A stretch of DNA of 64,000 bases from Tianweitania sediminis (GCF_017813335.1 NZ_JAGIYY010000002.1:186001-250000), one strand, 5' to 3'. Shown: positions 17,108-26,740, numbered from the stretch's first letter. Program-made: numbers and translations. The notes: generated by a model not told the origin, from the sequence alone.

Positions 17108-17905
17108 TTGATCGACCTTCACAGCCATATCCTGCCCGGTCTCGATGACGGCGCCCCCGATCTCGCCAGCGCATTGGCCATGGCGCGGATCGCCGTTCGG
17201 GATGGGATCCGCCATTGCGTCTGCACACCGCATATCGTGCCGGGGCTCCACCCCAACACGGGCCTCCGCATTTCGGCACGCCTCGCGCTTTTCCGGGAGG
17301 TCCTGAACCGCGCGGAGATCCCGCTGAAGCTTTCCCTGGGCGCGGAAATTCATCTGACGCCGGATCTCGTTGGCGGCCTGCACAACCGCGTGCTGCCCTG
17401 TCTGGGGCGGGGCTCCGCATTTTTGCTCGAGCTCCCGTCGGCCGCGCTGCCGCCCCGGGTCATCGGTTTCATTGCTGGGCTCCAAGCGGCCGGGTACCGC
17501 CCCGTGATTGCTCATCCGGAGCGCTTGCGCTGGATCGAAGCGCGCGCCGATCTCCTTCTCGCCCTTCAGAAGCAGGGAGCGGTGATGCAGATCACAGCCG
17601 GCTCGCTTCTGGGACGGTTTGGCAGCCGCGCTCGTTTCTGGTCTGAATACATGCTGGATCACAGGCTGGTGGATGTGATCGCCACCGATGCGCATGACGA
17701 GCAACGGCGCCCGCCGCTCCTCAGCGCCGCCCGCGACCGCGCAGCCTTGTGGGTGGGCGAAGCGGCTGCTCATGACATGGTGCACGGCACGCCTGCGGCC
17801 CTGATCGCGCCGCGGACGGAAGCGGCCATCGACCCCCGGCGGGGTGTGACAGCCTTCCTGCCAGCGGGAGGCCAGCTTAGCCCCGCCGCCGGAGACCGGG
17901 TTTGA
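17108..17905 (+). CDS. CpsB/CapC-type (PHP-fold) tyrosine-protein phosphatase
   Basis: A 265-residue protein starting at a TTG after a good GAGGTGAGGG ribosome-binding site. It begins MIDLHSHILPGLDDGAPD, the metal-binding PHP motif of CpsB/YwqE phosphatases, and later has CVCTPHIVPG, LGAEIHLTPDL, VIAHPERLRW and VIATDAHDEQRR, supplying the remaining metal ligands. Family members dephosphorylate the tyrosine tail of Wzc-type autokinases, and such a kinase is encoded two genes downstream. The stop overlaps the next start (TTGA). The C-terminal about 30 residues are low-complexity. Confidence 0.88.
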   Translation: MIDLHSHILPGLDDGAPDLASALAMARIAVRDGIRHCVCTPHIVPGLHPNTGLRISARLALFREVLNRAEIPLKLSLGAEIHLTPDLVGGLHNRVLPCLGRGSAFLLELPSAALPPRVIGFIAGLQAAGYRPVIAHPERLRWIEARADLLLALQKQGAVMQITAGSLLGRFGSRARFWSEYMLDHRLVDVIATDAHDEQRRPPLLSAARDRAALWVGEAAAHDMVHGTPAALIAPRTEAAIDPRRGVTAFLPAGGQLSPAAGDRV

Positions 17906-18627
17906 GACCCGTCTTCAGGTGCCTGATCCTGGGCTTGCTGGCCGTGAGCGGCTGCACGACCGCTTCGAACTACGAGCCTTCCCTTTTTTCCGGCGAGCAG
18001 CAGGTGATTGGCACCACGGTTCTGACGGGAGCCCTGCCCGAACCGACCACCGCAGCGGACGGCAATCCGCAGATCGTCGCCAACGATGTCCTGACGGTCA
18101 ACGTTTACGGTGCGGCGCAACTCGACCGAACAGTCCGGGTCGACGCCAACGGGGAGATCGCACTGCCGCTGGTGGGCAGCATCGAGGCTGCCGGCGCTTC
18201 GCAGCGGGAACTCGAAAACACCATCGCGCTTGCTTATGCTCGCGACTACCTCCAGTCGCCTCAGGTTTCGGTTTTCGTCAAGGAGTCGGTTGGACAGCAG
18301 GTCACGGTGGACGGCGAAGTCAACCGGGCCGGCATCTATCCGGTGACGGCTCGATCGACCTTGCTGCAGGTAATTGCACAGGCCGGAAATTTTAGCAGCC
18401 TCGCAAACAACAGGAAAGTTCTGGTGTTCCGCCCTTCCGGCGGCCTTCGCTACGTTGCCGTTTTTGATGTCGTAGCCTTGAGAAACGGCCGCAGTCCCGA
18501 CCCCCACATCTTTGGCGGCGACATGGTTGTGGTGCCAAGCTCGGCCGCCAAGCTGGTGCGACACGAGCTCAAGGACCTACTTGGCGCTGCGGCAAGCGTC
18601 GGTAGTCTGGCGGCGCTCGGACTGTGA
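17902..18627 (+). CDS. Wza-like polysaccharide export outer-membrane lipoprotein
   Basis: A 241-residue lipoprotein. The N-terminus has a signal peptide ending in a lipobox at LAVSGC with Cys18. The Poly_export domain begins around residue 57 (IVANDVLTVNVYG, VDANGEIALPLVGSIEAAG), followed by SLBB-like sequence (VTVDGEVNRAGIYPVTA). It would form the periplasmic/outer-membrane exit channel. The start is a TTG at 17902 whose last two bases overlap the preceding TGA, so translation is probably coupled. Three bases separate its stop from the Wzc-like ATG. Confidence 0.9.
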   Translation: MRPVFRCLILGLLAVSGCTTASNYEPSLFSGEQQVIGTTVLTGALPEPTTAADGNPQIVANDVLTVNVYGAAQLDRTVRVDANGEIALPLVGSIEAAGASQRELENTIALAYARDYLQSPQVSVFVKESVGQQVTVDGEVNRAGIYPVTARSTLLQVIAQAGNFSSLANNRKVLVFRPSGGLRYVAVFDVVALRNGRSPDPHIFGGDMVVVPSSAAKLVRHELKDLLGAAASVGSLAALGL

Positions 18628-18630
18628 CCG

Positions 18631-21051
18631 ATGCTTGACCGGATCGCCCGCCAGCCTGCTTACGACTATGGGGTGGGCGCGTTCCGCTCCGGTTTGCCTT
18701 ACGCACCCTCAGCTTATGACAGCTTCGATGCGCATCTGAGCTATGGCGGACAAGGCGCGGCGGGAAATCAGCTCGATCTGCGTCAGCTCCTTTCCCACCT
18801 GGTGCGATATCGCCTGTTGATCGCGAGCTTCGTTCTGGCGGGGCTTTGCGCGGGATTGGCTTTCTTCCTGACGCAAACACAGATCTATCGGGCAGCGGCT
18901 CGGATCGAGATTTCCGCGCCTTCGGCCCGGGTGGTGCGCGACCTCGAGGTGGTGCACGAAGCGGCCGACATCCGCGCCTTCCAAACCGCGATTGAAAAGC
19001 TGAAAAGCAGAAGCGTCGCCGAGCGCACGGTGCGTGCCCTCGGCCTTGCGGAAAAGCCCGCCTTCCTGGTTCCGCAACCCGGGCTGTCACCCAGGCGGCT
19101 GATCAACCAGCTCCTGGGAGAGACCGGCGCCGCGCTGGCGGATCTCAGCCTGCCCGAACGCGAAGAAAGAGCGATCGCACGAGTGCAGGCCAACCTTGCA
19201 GTGAGCCTGACCCGCAACACCGGCATTCTTACCATCAGCTACGCGGATGCAGACCCCAAGCTGGCGATGGCGATCGCCAATCAGCACGCCCAAAGCTATA
19301 TCGACCAGCGCCTTGCGGAAACGGAGCGGACCACGACGGTTGCGCGCGACTTCATCGAGAACCAAGTGCTCGGTGTGAAAGGCCGGCTGCAAACTGCCGA
19401 AACGGCCTTGGTTGCCTATGCCAAGGAGCAGGGGCTGACGCTCGAAGGCAGCGGGGGATCGCTGATCGAGCAGAACATGCGCGCGATCAACGCCGCCCTC
19501 GGCGATGCCATCGGGGAGCGGCTCGCGGCGGAAAGCCTGGTGGAGCAGATCGAAGCTGGCAATGGCAATCGGCTCGAGGCTGTGCTGGAAAACCGCACTG
19601 CGCTGGAAATTCGCAGCAAGATCGTGGAGCTGAGCGCGACGTATCAGCAGAACCTGCGCTTCTTCAAGGCCGATTACCCGGACATGCGCATGCTGCGTGC
19701 GCAGATTGTGGAATACCAGGGACAACTGGAGGAACTCACGCAGGCTGTGCTCGCGTCGGTCCAGCAAAGGCACGCGGAAGCGGTCGCCAAGGAGCGCGAG
19801 ATCGAGGCCAAGCTTGTCGCCCTCAAGGTGGATCATGCGGCCTATGCCGATCGCGCGATCAACTTCACCATTCTGAAGCGTGAGGTGGATGCCTTCCGTT
19901 CCCAATATGATGGTCTGGTCGACAAGCTGAACGAAGTGGGAGTGGGTGCCGAGATCAGGTCCCAAAGCGTCACCGTTCTCGAACAAGCAACAGTGCCAAC
20001 CATCCCGATTGCGCCGCGCCTGTCGCACGCCCTTTTTGTTTCGCTGGTGATCGCGACCGGGCTGGCGGGCTTCGCCCTTTACCTCCTCGAGCTGCTGAAC
20101 AATGCCTTCCGGACGCCCGAACAGGTGGAAGCGCATCTCAAGGTGCCGGTGCTGAGTGCGCTTCCCGTGGTCGGAGAAGACGAAGTCGAGAATGCCCTGC
20201 TTGATGCGAGGTCGGAGCTGTCGGAAGCCTATCGATCGCTTCGCACATCACTGCAGTTTGCCGACGGCGGCGCTCCGCGTGTTCTTCTGGTGACCAGTGC
20301 CGAGCCGGGCGAAGGCAAAACCACCACCGCCTGCAAGATTGCCAGCGACTTCGCCGTGCTGGGGCAGCGAGTGCTTCTTGTGGATGCCGATCTGCGCCGC
20401 CCCTCGATTCACCGCCGCATGAAGCTCGCCAACCGCAACGGTCTCAGCAACATCCTGGCCAAAGCCGTGACGCGAAAGACGTTCTCGCGGCTGTTCCACA
20501 TCGCGGCACCAAACCTGATGGTGCTCACCGCCGGGCCGATCGCCGCAAATCCAGTGGATCTCCTGTCTGCACAACGGACGAGCGTCTTGTTTGACGCGTT
20601 TCAGCGTCGCTACGACCTTGTGGTGGTGGATGGTCCGCCCGTAGGAGGCCTGTCCGATGCGCCCGTGCTGTCGCGCCTCGCGGACGCGACCCTGCTGGTT
20701 GTGTCAGCCAGACAGGTGAGCCGCCGGTCCGCTCTGCTCGCCTTGAGCCGCTTGCGCGCTGCGGGCGCAAACGTCGTTGGAGCAACGCTGTCGCGGTGTC
20801 GCAAGCAGGACTTCGATGGCGCCTACGCTTACGGTTATGCCGCCCCGTCTGACGCAAAGGAAGCGAAGCGCAAAGACCCTGAGCCGCGCAAGGACCCGGC
20901 ACCGCCGCGTAGCATCGTGTGGGACTATTACGGAGACGCGCATGTTCCGCCGCTCGGCCTGAAAGGGCTACGCGACGCAATGGTGGCTGGCCTCCGCCGG
21001 GGGATAAGGGGCAGCCGCAAGCGTCGCGGCGGTCTTCGCCCCAACTGGTAG
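18631..21051 (+). CDS. Wzc/ExoP-like polysaccharide co-polymerase with tyrosine autokinase domain
   Basis: An 806-residue inner-membrane protein. The N-terminal Wzz domain has a first span near residues 60-85 (LLIASFVLAGLCAGLAFFL) and a long periplasmic coiled-coil region; a second span lies near 465-490. The cytoplasmic BY-kinase has Walker A AEPGEGKT at 557-564, Walker A' VLLVDADLRRP from 581 and Walker B LVVVDGPP at 663-670. The tail has scattered tyrosines (YAYGY, then DYY) rather than a dense cluster. It controls chain length and export through phosphorylation cycles with the CpsB-like phosphatase in the same operon. Confidence 0.92.
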   Translation: MLDRIARQPAYDYGVGAFRSGLPYAPSAYDSFDAHLSYGGQGAAGNQLDLRQLLSHLVRYRLLIASFVLAGLCAGLAFFLTQTQIYRAAARIEISAPSARVVRDLEVVHEAADIRAFQTAIEKLKSRSVAERTVRALGLAEKPAFLVPQPGLSPRRLINQLLGETGAALADLSLPEREERAIARVQANLAVSLTRNTGILTISYADADPKLAMAIANQHAQSYIDQRLAETERTTTVARDFIENQVLGVKGRLQTAETALVAYAKEQGLTLEGSGGSLIEQNMRAINAALGDAIGERLAAESLVEQIEAGNGNRLEAVLENRTALEIRSKIVELSATYQQNLRFFKADYPDMRMLRAQIVEYQGQLEELTQAVLASVQQRHAEAVAKEREIEAKLVALKVDHAAYADRAINFTILKREVDAFRSQYDGLVDKLNEVGVGAEIRSQSVTVLEQATVPTIPIAPRLSHALFVSLVIATGLAGFALYLLELLNNAFRTPEQVEAHLKVPVLSALPVVGEDEVENALLDARSELSEAYRSLRTSLQFADGGAPRVLLVTSAEPGEGKTTTACKIASDFAVLGQRVLLVDADLRRPSIHRRMKLANRNGLSNILAKAVTRKTFSRLFHIAAPNLMVLTAGPIAANPVDLLSAQRTSVLFDAFQRRYDLVVVDGPPVGGLSDAPVLSRLADATLLVVSARQVSRRSALLALSRLRAAGANVVGATLSRCRKQDFDGAYAYGYAAPSDAKEAKRKDPEPRKDPAPPRSIVWDYYGDAHVPPLGLKGLRDAMVAGLRRGIRGSRKRRGGLRPNW

Positions 21052-21125
21052 CGCACCGGCCGCAAGACGCTTTTCCGCTCAGTTGTCGATCCGGAGCCCT
21101 TCATCTGAACGGATGACGTGATCAG

Positions 21126-22751
21126 CTAAAGCAATTGTCCTTGTTCTTCGGCCGAGGATTGACTGCGCTTGCCCCCTTTGAGGCGGACCGGCGCTTCACC
21201 GGCGGCGATGGCATCGACCCGACCATCCGCGAATTCAAGCGACAAGCGTTCACCCGCCGCGATCGCTTCGACTCCTGTGACAGGCTGGCCCGTTTGATCA
21301 TGCACCACGGCGAAGCCGCGCCGAAGCACCGCCTTGTAGGACAGCGAGTTCAGCATGCGTTCGGCTTGCGACAGGTTGGATCGACCAAGCGCAAGCAAAG
21401 TGGAAACAGCGCGCGATCGCCGCGCCTCCAGCGTGGAGTAAAGCGCCCCAAGCTGAGTGACGCGGTCAAACAGGGAGTTTGGCCGCAGCCGCCGGGCCTT
21501 GTGCTCGAAGGCGGTTCGGTCATGCTGGAGCTTGCGCCCCAACAAGCGCGCAAGACGCTCCGGCTGGGGCAGACGGGCACGGCAGTCTTGCAGACGGCGA
21601 CTCTGCGCCACGGGTAAGCGCGCGTCGAACCGTTCCAACTCGCGCTGCAGATGGGTCACGCGGCGAACCAGCACGGCGGGCGACAAGCGGATCCCGTCGA
21701 GGCGAACGCGGCAGCGATGGGTGCCTGTTTCAAGCGACCGCTCAAGCCGACCGGTGGCATCGTCGAAGCGCCGGCGTGGCAGGGCGAGGATGGCGTCGGC
21801 CGTGGGCAGGGCGCGCGCCAGGCTGCGCATCGCGTGACTTCGCCGGTCCATGCCGCGCGACATGCAGCCACGCAAGCGTGCGCCAAGCGAAGCGATCCTC
21901 GCCTCGAGTTCTGCCTTCACCGGCACGGCCATTTCCGCCGCGCCGGTTGGCGTGGGAGCGCGCCGGTCGGCCACTAGGTCGATCAGCGTCCAGTCGGTTT
22001 CGTGGCCAACAGCGGCGATAAGCGGGATGTCGGAGCTGAAAACGGCGCGGGCGCAGGACTCGTCGTTGAAGCCCCAAAGGTCTTCAAGACTGCCGCCGCC
22101 GCGCGCAACAATGATGACGTCGGGGCGGGGGATGCTGCCGCCGCGCTCCAGCTGGTTGAAGCCGTGGATCGCCGCGCACACTTCCGAGCCCGAGGTTTCC
22201 CCCTGAACACGCACGGGCCAAACAACCACATGCAGCGGGAAGCGGTCACTGATGCGGTGAAGAATATCGCGGATCACGGCACCGGTGGGCGAGGTCACCA
22301 CGCCGATCACCTTCGGCATGAAAGGCAGGTCCCGCTTGCGCGCCGCGTCAAACAGGCCTTCGGCGGCCAAACGCTTCTTGCGCTCCTCCAGAAGGGCCAT
22401 CAAGGCACCGGCACCCGCAGGTTCCAGGCTTTCGATGACGATCTGGTACTTGGACGAGCCGGGATAGGTCGTGAGCTTGCCGGTGGCGATCACCTCCATT
22501 CCCTCTTCCGGACGGAAGCGCAGCCGCGCCATGGTGGTTTTCCAAACCACGGCCTCAAGCTTCGCGCGGTCGTCCTTCAGCGCGAAATAAGCGTGGCCGG
22601 ATGAGTGGACGCCACGAAATCCTGAGATCTCGCCGCGAACCCGCACATGCCCGAATTGATCCTCCACTGCACGCTTCAGCGCGCCGGATATTTCGGAGAC
22701 CGTATATTCAGCCGCGTTTGTCAGCGGGGCGGGGGAAATGCGATCGGACAT
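21126..22751 (-). CDS. xseA: Exodeoxyribonuclease VII large subunit
   Basis: A 541-residue protein. The N-terminal OB-fold ([43 protein letters not shown]) is followed by the nuclease domain with [14 protein letters not shown], the catalytic-region blocks [19 protein letters not shown] and [20 protein letters not shown], and a long helical C-terminal part that binds the small subunit. Length is somewhat above the common about 450 because of an extended tail, as often seen in this group. XseB is not in the window. It is not part of the polysaccharide locus, which ends 74 bases away. Confidence 0.96.
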   Translation of the reverse strand: MSDRISPAPLTNAAEYTVSEISGALKRAVEDQFGHVRVRGEISGFRGVHSSGHAYFALKDDRAKLEAVVWKTTMARLRFRPEEGMEVIATGKLTTYPGSSKYQIVIESLEPAGAGALMALLEERKKRLAAEGLFDAARKRDLPFMPKVIGVVTSPTGAVIRDILHRISDRFPLHVVVWPVRVQGETSGSEVCAAIHGFNQLERGGSIPRPDVIIVARGGGSLEDLWGFNDESCARAVFSSDIPLIAAVGHETDWTLIDLVADRRAPTPTGAAEMAVPVKAELEARIASLGARLRGCMSRGMDRRSHAMRSLARALPTADAILALPRRRFDDATGRLERSLETGTHRCRVRLDGIRLSPAVLVRRVTHLQRELERFDARLPVAQSRRLQDCRARLPQPERLARLLGRKLQHDRTAFEHKARRLRPNSLFDRVTQLGALYSTLEARRSRAVSTLLALGRSNLSQAERMLNSLSYKAVLRRGFAVVHDQTGQPVTGVEAIAAGERLSLEFADGRVDAIAAGEAPVRLKGGKRSQSSAEEQGQLL

Positions 22752-22872
22752 GCTTCAATTCAGGTGAGGCGAGGGCGGCTGAATGGAACGCGCCACGGGA
22801 AAAGGAGGGCATCCTCTGGTTTCCTGTGCCGTGTGCGCGAAGCTCCTTGGGAAACACCACGTGCCATCCTGC

Positions 22873-23823
22873 TTACCACCCCGGCGTCAGCTGTATCGGT
22901 CGGCGCGAGCGTTTTCCAAAGGAAAGAGCCGTGAAGTCGAAGCTGCCTCCGTCTTCATTGGGCAGGGAGATGTTATCCAGGCTTTCGCTGATATGTCGTG
23001 CCAGTGCGTCCACGATCTGTGACGGACCCGAGTGCCCGCGCAAAAGACCGATGCGGATGTCGGGAAGCGGCTGAAACCCGTCGGCTTCCCCCAACACGCG
23101 CATGCCCGGACGCAAGGCGCATTCAGGCAGAATCGAAACCGCCAGGCCGGACAACACGGCGGCAATCACCACGGTGGCTGACCAGCTTGTGAACAGGATG
23201 CGATATTCGCGCCCGCTGACATCCAGGGCGTCGCAGGCAGCGCGTCGCCACATGCAGGTGGGGCGCCCGACTGCAAGCGGCAGAATGGACTCCTGGTGGA
23301 TCTGGTGGTTCGCAGAACTGACCCACAGAAGCGGCTCGCGACGCACCACTTCGGCCTGCCCGGTTTCGGGGCTCTGCGTGATCAGCGCGATGTCCAGCTG
23401 GTTGCGACGCAGGAGTTCCACAAGGTTGGCAGTCGGCTCGCACACGACCGACATCTCCACCCGAGGGTTTGAGCGAGCAAAGCGAGCCATGATCTCGGGC
23501 AGGAAGCGGTCCGCATAATCATCCGGCGTACCAATGCGGATCTGCCCTTCCAGGCTGTTGTCGTCAAACGCGGCCACGGTTTCGCGGTTTAACCGCACCA
23601 TCCGGCGCGCGAAGGTCAGGAGCTTTTCACCGTCGGAAGTGAGGCGGTTCGTGCGCCCATCCTTCGCAAACAACGGCTTCCCGATCCGCTCTTCCAACCG
23701 TCGCATCTGCATGGATACCGCCGACTGCGTTCGATGCACTTCGTCGGCCGCACGGGTAAAGCTACCGGTGTCGGCAATGGCAACGAAGGTCTGCAGTTGA
23801 TCGAGATCGAGAGGAACCGCCAT
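22873..23823 (-). CDS. LysR-family transcriptional regulator, LsrB/VtlR-like
   Basis: A 316-residue LTTR. The helix-turn-helix covers residues 6-65 (LDLDQLQTFVAIADTGSFTR, AADEVHRTQSAVSMQMRRLE), followed by a LysR effector domain. The N-terminal half strongly resembles LsrB/VtlR of rhizobia and Brucella, as I remember them. Those regulators control oxidative-stress, glutathione and DUF1127 genes, and here the divergent neighbour is DUF1127 and gshA lies about 1.4 kb beyond. Cysteines occur at 128, 190, 197 and 235; whether they match the reported redox cysteines of LsrB needs alignment. I chose the ATG at 23823 (MAVPLDL) over an upstream in-frame extension. Confidence 0.85.
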   Translation of the reverse strand: MAVPLDLDQLQTFVAIADTGSFTRAADEVHRTQSAVSMQMRRLEERIGKPLFAKDGRTNRLTSDGEKLLTFARRMVRLNRETVAAFDDNSLEGQIRIGTPDDYADRFLPEIMARFARSNPRVEMSVVCEPTANLVELLRRNQLDIALITQSPETGQAEVVRREPLLWVSSANHQIHQESILPLAVGRPTCMWRRAACDALDVSGREYRILFTSWSATVVIAAVLSGLAVSILPECALRPGMRVLGEADGFQPLPDIRIGLLRGHSGPSQIVDALARHISESLDNISLPNEDGGSFDFTALSFGKRSRRPIQLTPGW

Positions 23824-23860
23824 CACATACCATCCGCGAAGTACATAAGCAGTGCTGATG

Positions 23861-23885
23861 TCTAGCATTAGAAACATTCGCTAGA
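23861..23885. promoter_or_regulatory. Inverted repeat TCTAGC-N13-GCTAGA, candidate LysR operator
   Basis: A perfect 6-base inverted repeat with a 13-base spacer lies between the divergent LysR and DUF1127 genes, 38 bases upstream of the LysR start. Its size and position suit an autoregulatory LTTR site. Binding is inferred only from location and symmetry. Confidence 0.45.
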
Positions 23886-24010
23886 TCAATCAATAGGCGT
23901 GGTGCATCTTCTACCCTGTTCAACGGGAACGGTCATTGCTGTGTCACGCGTTCGGGTTATTGCCCGGGCGCGACGCTGTACCGTTCCGCCGTTTCTGCAG
24001 GAGAAGGACT

Positions 24011-24295
24011 ATGACGACGCTTACCCACGCTGTTCTGCCGCTGCCAGCCGCTTCCCGTCCGGCTTTCTGGGTACGCGTTGCGCGTGGCAGCGTTCAAGCC
24101 TTCCGTGTGTGGAACAATCGCCGCGCCTTCAGCAGCCTTTCCGAACTCACCGACTGGCAATTGACCGACATCGGTGTGACCCGCGGTGATCTGATTCGCG
24201 CTGGTGCCCATGGCTATGGAGATCCGACGGCGCGCTTGAGCACCATCGTAAGCGCCCGGTTGAGTCTCGAGGATGCCGCGCGCCGGGTGAGTTGA
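24011..24295 (+). CDS. Small DUF1127 (YjiS-like) protein
   Basis: A 94-residue basic protein with a clear AGGAGAAGG ribosome-binding site before the ATG. The DUF1127 core is residues 33-60 (FRVWNNRRAFSSLSELTDWQ, LTDIGVTRGDL). Proteins of this family in alphaproteobacteria are small Arg-rich factors; some bind RNA and affect sRNA turnover or phosphate and carbon metabolism. In Brucella, VtlR activates DUF1127 genes, so the divergent LysR gene is the likely regulator. At 94 residues it is longer than the 47-residue minimal forms. Confidence 0.85.
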   Translation: MTTLTHAVLPLPAASRPAFWVRVARGSVQAFRVWNNRRAFSSLSELTDWQLTDIGVTRGDLIRAGAHGYGDPTARLSTIVSARLSLEDAARRVS

Positions 24296-24335
24296 GGCTC
24301 CATTGCCGCAACCCGCGGAGCAACTCCCCGACCTT

Positions 24336-24369
24336 AAGCGCCGGCTTTTAGATCAGGGCCGGTGCTTTT
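24336..24369 (+). terminator. Probable bidirectional rho-independent terminator after the DUF1127 gene
   Basis: AAGCGCCGGC (24336-24345) pairs with GCCGGTGCTT (24358-24367) over ten bases with one G-U, a 12-base loop, then T residues. It overlaps the end of the convergent DUF937 gene and has A/T runs on both flanks, so it may serve both. Confidence 0.55.
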
Positions 24370-25201
24370 CCATGCCTTTCATGAACCTGTCGAAGATTGC
24401 CTCGGTGTTCTTCTGATAGTCTTCGCCCGTCTTGCGCCCGGTTTCGAACATGTCGCCGAACAGGTCATCATAGGGGTTGCGCGGGCGACCACTCGGATTG
24501 GTGGGTGGCGGTTCGGGCGCTGCGCCAGCCGCGCCGATCCAACCTTCCATCATCTTGCCCCAGGGCGTTTCGTTGAACGGGTTTTGTGGAGCCGTTCTTC
24601 CGTCGGGCTGGCCCGCGCGATGTCCGGCCATCATCTCCTTCATCGCCTTGCCAAAGGGATTGTCGAACGGGTCAAAACCGGGAGGCCCCGCGCTTGTGGG
24701 CGCCGCTTGCGGTGAACTTCGCCGCATCATCTGTTCAATGATGTCGCCGATGACGTTCCCCCCGGACTGGCCGGCCACCTGCCCGGTGGATTGCTTGAAA
24801 AGGCCGCCCATGATGATGGCCGCCAGCGTGGGCAGCATCTGCTGCAGAACCGACTGCGTGATTCCTGTCGCCTGGGCGGCTTGCGCCGCGACGGCGCGGC
24901 TGATCTCCTTGGAGCCGAACAGATGCGAAAGAATGCCGTTGCCGTCCGCCAGGCCTTCCGGCCCAAGCGCGCGGCTGGCGTCTTCGAAATAGCGGCCATG
25001 CTGACCCGAGGCCATGGCCTGCACGAAAGCGCCGACGCCGTACGGGTCGGCGACGTTCCGCTTCAAACCTTGGCTGAAGGCGGGAAGCAGCGCTTCGGTT
25101 GCAAGCTGGACCTGTTGCTGGGTTAGGCCGTATTGCCGCGCCATCAACTCCATCGCCCGGCCGTTATCAGCCGCGGAAAGCATGTCGAACAGGGGCAGCA
25201 T
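24353..25201 (-). CDS. DUF937-domain protein
   Basis: A 282-residue protein with a strong Shine-Dalgarno (GGAGGATCC) before ATG 25201. The first about 150 residues are DUF937-like: MLPLFDMLSAADNGRAMELM, then YGLTQQQVQLATEALLPAF and the repeat-like TQSVLQQMLPTLAAIIMGGL. The C-terminal half is Pro/Gly/Asn-rich and probably disordered, with short repeats of NPF and GKMM/GKAM types (FDNPFGKAMKEMM, FNETPWGKMMEGW). The function of DUF937 is not settled. It lies just downstream of gshA on the same strand, with a 68-base gap. Confidence 0.78.
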   Translation of the reverse strand: MLPLFDMLSAADNGRAMELMARQYGLTQQQVQLATEALLPAFSQGLKRNVADPYGVGAFVQAMASGQHGRYFEDASRALGPEGLADGNGILSHLFGSKEISRAVAAQAAQATGITQSVLQQMLPTLAAIIMGGLFKQSTGQVAGQSGGNVIGDIIEQMMRRSSPQAAPTSAGPPGFDPFDNPFGKAMKEMMAGHRAGQPDGRTAPQNPFNETPWGKMMEGWIGAAGAAPEPPPTNPSGRPRNPYDDLFGDMFETGRKTGEDYQKNTEAIFDRFMKGMEKHRP

Positions 25202-25269
25202 GGCGGATCCTCCAGTCGCCACCAGCCTATGCTGAAACCGCAGCGCTTAGAAGAGGCGTCTCCGCAGGC

Positions 25270-26643
25270 TCAATAAGCGTATTCCTGGAAAACCGGCTCG
25301 ATGGAACCGCCCCAGCGCATGTTATAGGCCTTGACCATTTCGTGGGCGCTGGTTGTTCCGCGCGCCACCACCTCGTCCAGCGGGCTGAGGAAAGAGGTTT
25401 CATCGAAGCCTTCCCGGTTCAAGCAGGCTCGGTTCGCCAGGCCGCGATGGGAGATCGCAAGCACCTCGCGCCCGACGTCGCGCAGGCTGCGGTTGTGAAG
25501 GAGCGTGGAAAGCCCTTGGGTCGGCACGTCATCACGCATGGCGATGACGTCCTCATAGGTCCAGTGGCGCGTCAACGCTTCCGCTGCATCCAGCGCTTCG
25601 TCGTCGTAGAGCAGGCCTACCCAGAACGCGGGAAGGGCACAGATCCGCCGCCAAGGGCCGCCATCGGCACCGCGCATCTCAAGAAACCGCTTCAAGCGCA
25701 CATCGGGAAACAAGGTGGACAGGTGATTGGCCCAGTCGCCCATGGTGGGCATGCCATCTGGCAGCTCCTTGCGCAGGGCACCGTCCATGAACTGGCGGAA
25801 CGTCACATGGGTGAGGTCGTGATAGCGGCCGTCCCGGATCGCGAAATACATCGGCACGTCGAGTGCCCATTCAACATAATCGGCAAAGCCGAAATCCGGC
25901 GCGAAGCAGAACGGCAGCACGCCGGCGCGCTGGTTGTCCGTGTCGCGCCAGATGTCGCCGCGCCAGCTTTCAAAGCCGTTCGGCTTGCCGTCGGTGAAAG
26001 GCGAGTTGGCGAAAAGCGCGGTGGAAAGGGGCTGCAGCTTCAGGCCGACCTGCATCTTTCGCCGCATGTCGGCTTCCGACGAGAAGTCGAGGTTCACCTG
26101 GATCGTGCAGGAGCGATACATCATGTCCAGGCCCTTGGAGCCGACCTTGGGCATGTAGTTGGTCATGATTTCATAGCGGGACTTCGGCATTACCGGGGTG
26201 TCGGCCAATGTCCATTTCGGGCTGCCGCCGAGGCCGAGGAAGCGGATGCCGAGCGGCTCGGCAATCTGGCGCAGCTGTGCAAGGTGCGCGTTGCTTTCGC
26301 GGCAAGTCTGGTGAATGGTTTCCACCGCTGCACCCGACAGCTCGAACTGCCCGCCTGGTTCAAGGCTGATCGCCCCCTGGCCGGTCGGCTCCACGAGGCC
26401 GATGATGTTGCCCTCATCGACGATGGGATCCCACCCGAGCGTGCGCTGCATGCCTTCCAACAGGGCGCGGATACCGCGGTCGCCGTGATACGGCACCGGC
26501 TGGTGGCCATCAACGTAGAAGGGAAACTTCTCGTGCTCGGTTCCGATGCGCCACGCATCACGCGGCTTGTTGCCGCTCGCCAGATAGCCGACGAGATCGT
26601 CCAATCCTTCGATTGGTTGGGTGTCTGTTGTGTCGCGCGCCAT
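25270..26643 (-). CDS. gshA: Glutamate-cysteine ligase (plant/alphaproteobacterial type)
   Basis: A 457-residue enzyme that makes gamma-glutamylcysteine, the first step of glutathione synthesis. The sequence carries family blocks WRIGTEHEKFPFYVDGHQPV, SLEPGGQFELSGAAVETIHQ, YRSCTIQVNLDFSSEADMRR and FLEMRGADGGPWRR, matching the plant-like type rather than E. coli GshA. I chose ATG 26643 rather than a GTG nine bases earlier. It lies between rsmE and the DUF937 gene on the minus strand, 97 bases after rsmE. Proximity to the LsrB-like regulator is notable because LsrB is reported to affect gshA in Sinorhizobium. Confidence 0.95.
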   Translation of the reverse strand: MARDTTDTQPIEGLDDLVGYLASGNKPRDAWRIGTEHEKFPFYVDGHQPVPYHGDRGIRALLEGMQRTLGWDPIVDEGNIIGLVEPTGQGAISLEPGGQFELSGAAVETIHQTCRESNAHLAQLRQIAEPLGIRFLGLGGSPKWTLADTPVMPKSRYEIMTNYMPKVGSKGLDMMYRSCTIQVNLDFSSEADMRRKMQVGLKLQPLSTALFANSPFTDGKPNGFESWRGDIWRDTDNQRAGVLPFCFAPDFGFADYVEWALDVPMYFAIRDGRYHDLTHVTFRQFMDGALRKELPDGMPTMGDWANHLSTLFPDVRLKRFLEMRGADGGPWRRICALPAFWVGLLYDDEALDAAEALTRHWTYEDVIAMRDDVPTQGLSTLLHNRSLRDVGREVLAISHRGLANRACLNREGFDETSFLSPLDEVVARGTTSAHEMVKAYNMRWGGSIEPVFQEYAY

Positions 26644-26740
26644 TCTCGTCACCTGCGCTGGAAAGAGCGGCTTGCTTGCAGATTATCAGGCTGTGCGGCA
26701 AGCGAATTCTCTTGATCGAACTGTCAATGGGAACGGGATC

